A stretch of 5,008 nt of DNA. It comes from Accumulibacter sp. GTDB lineage: Bacteria > Pseudomonadota > Gammaproteobacteria > Burkholderiales > Rhodocyclaceae. The DNA lies in contig JAISNE010000246.1 of the NCBI GenBank assembly GCA_031276375.1, positions 1 through 5,008 on the forward strand. Direction: 5' to 3'. Below the pieces are notes generated by a model. The model was not told the origin of the DNA. It ran no database searches and was given only the letters and a program-made list of their open reading frames with translations. The position numbers were made by a program, and so were the translations under genes. This document shows, in pieces, positions 4,251-5,008 of the stretch (position 1 is its first letter; every line of letters begins with the position of its first letter).

Positions 4251-5008
4251 ACGCTGAACAGACAGACCTTGTCCCACCTCGACTGGCTGGAGTCCGAAGC
4301 CATCCACATCATGCGCGAGGTGGCCGGGCAGTGTTCCAACCCGGTGCTGCTGTTCTCCGGCGGCAAGGATTCGATCTGCCTGTTGCGCATCGCCGAAAAG
4401 GCCTTCCGTCCCGGCCGTTTTCCCTTCCCGCTGATGCACATCGACACCGGCCATAATTATGAGGAAGTGATCCGCTACCGGGACAAGCGCGCCGCCGAGC
4501 TTGGCGAGCGGCTGATCGTGCGTTCGCTCGAAGACTCGATGAAACGCGGCACGGTAGTGTTGAAATCGCCCGGCGAACCGCGCAACAAGCACCAGTCGGT
4601 GACGCTGCTCGAAGCGATCGGGGAATTCGGCTTTGACGCCTGCATCGGCGGCGCGCGGCGCGACGAGGAAAAGGCGCGCGCCAAGGAACGCATCTTCTCC
4701 TTCCGCGACGAGTTCGGTCAGTGGGACCCGAAAAACCAGCGCCCCGAACTGTGGGATCTGTACAACGCGCGCGCCTTCAAGGGCGAAAACATCCGCGTCT
4801 TCCCGATCTCCAACTGGACCGAGCTCGACGTCTGGCAGTACATCGAGCGCGAAAACCTGGAACTGCCGTCGATCTACTACGCGCACACCCGCCCGGTGGT
4901 ACGCAAGAACGGCGGCCTGCTGCCGGTGACCGCCGTCACCCCGGCCAGGGCGAACGACAAGGTCGAAACCCTCAAGGTGCGCTTTCGCACGGTCGGCGAC
5001 ATCACCTG
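4230..5008 (+). CDS. cysD: Sulfate adenylyltransferase subunit 2 (CysD), partial (3' end beyond the right edge)
   Basis: The frame is open for 259 codons to the window edge; E. coli CysD is 302 residues, so about 40 are missing. CysD is the nucleotidyl-transferase subunit that, with the GTPase CysN, makes APS and pyrophosphate from sulfate and ATP. The PP-loop SGGKDS is at 43-48, followed by MHIDTGHNYEE (69-79), the basic segment GGARRDEEKARAKERIFSF (140-158), NWTELDVWQYI (195-205) and RPVVRKNGGLLPV (221-233), all typical of the family. Two in-frame ATGs, 4230 and 4245, lie in a tandem duplication and have equal RBS spacing. The first also has the better purine run (AAAGG at 4219-4223), so I annotate from it, but the MSTLN start at 4245 may be the ancestral one. 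It is the fourth operon gene; cysN is expected next. Confidence 0.95.
   Translation, partial: MSRFPMSTLNRQTLSHLDWLESEAIHIMREVAGQCSNPVLLFSGGKDSICLLRIAEKAFRPGRFPFPLMHIDTGHNYEEVIRYRDKRAAELGERLIVRSLEDSMKRGTVVLKSPGEPRNKHQSVTLLEAIGEFGFDACIGGARRDEEKARAKERIFSFRDEFGQWDPKNQRPELWDLYNARAFKGENIRVFPISNWTELDVWQYIERENLELPSIYYAHTRPVVRKNGGLLPVTAVTPARANDKVETLKVRFRTVGDIT

Noticed and set aside
3395..4886. Long minus-strand frames opposite cysH and cysD
   Set aside because: Both plus-strand genes have complete family motifs; the antisense frames show only GC-driven composition.

Overview
This window is a compact, GC-rich stretch of bacterial chromosome carrying the core of an assimilatory sulfate reduction locus. 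The gene order (cysB divergent from cysI, DUF934, cysH, cysD), the APS-type CysH, the siroheme sulfite reductase without an adjacent flavoprotein, and the CysB sequence all suggest a betaproteobacterium, in the broad Burkholderiales/Rhodocyclales/Nitrosomonadales range. The genus cannot be fixed from this sequence alone.

Layout. On the minus strand, reading leftwards from about 1113, are cysB (LysR-type regulator) and, overlapping its end by 17 nt, a small hydrophobic membrane protein that runs off the left edge. A 115-bp AT-rich divergent promoter region (1114-1228) separates cysB from the plus-strand operon. That operon is cysI (siroheme/4Fe-4S sulfite reductase), a DUF934 protein overlapping cysI by 23 nt, cysH (assimilatory APS reductase, GTG start) and cysD (sulfate adenylyltransferase small subunit), which runs off the right edge. 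cysN is the expected next gene but lies outside the window. No stretch longer than 300 bases lacks a gene. I see no tRNA, rRNA, CRISPR array, insertion sequence or convincing terminator.

How the genes work together. CysD, with a CysN partner, would activate sulfate to adenosine 5'-phosphosulfate (APS). CysH carries the CC...CxxC iron-sulfur signature of APS reductases and would reduce APS directly to sulfite, so no APS kinase step is needed. CysI would reduce sulfite to sulfide for cysteine synthesis. DUF934 is a conserved partner of this kind of CysI with no settled function. CysB, transcribed back to back with the operon, is the expected activator and probably represses itself from the shared intergenic region.

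This is mostly a well-known pathway and I do not see a wholly new system. The local points worth attention are a tandem 15-bp duplication of the cysD translation start, a G-quadruplex-capable G-rich insertion inside cysI, a perfect TTCTG-N5-CAGAA palindrome just before cysI, the unassigned DUF934 protein, the small membrane protein attached to cysB, and a few substitutions near cofactor or effector sites.
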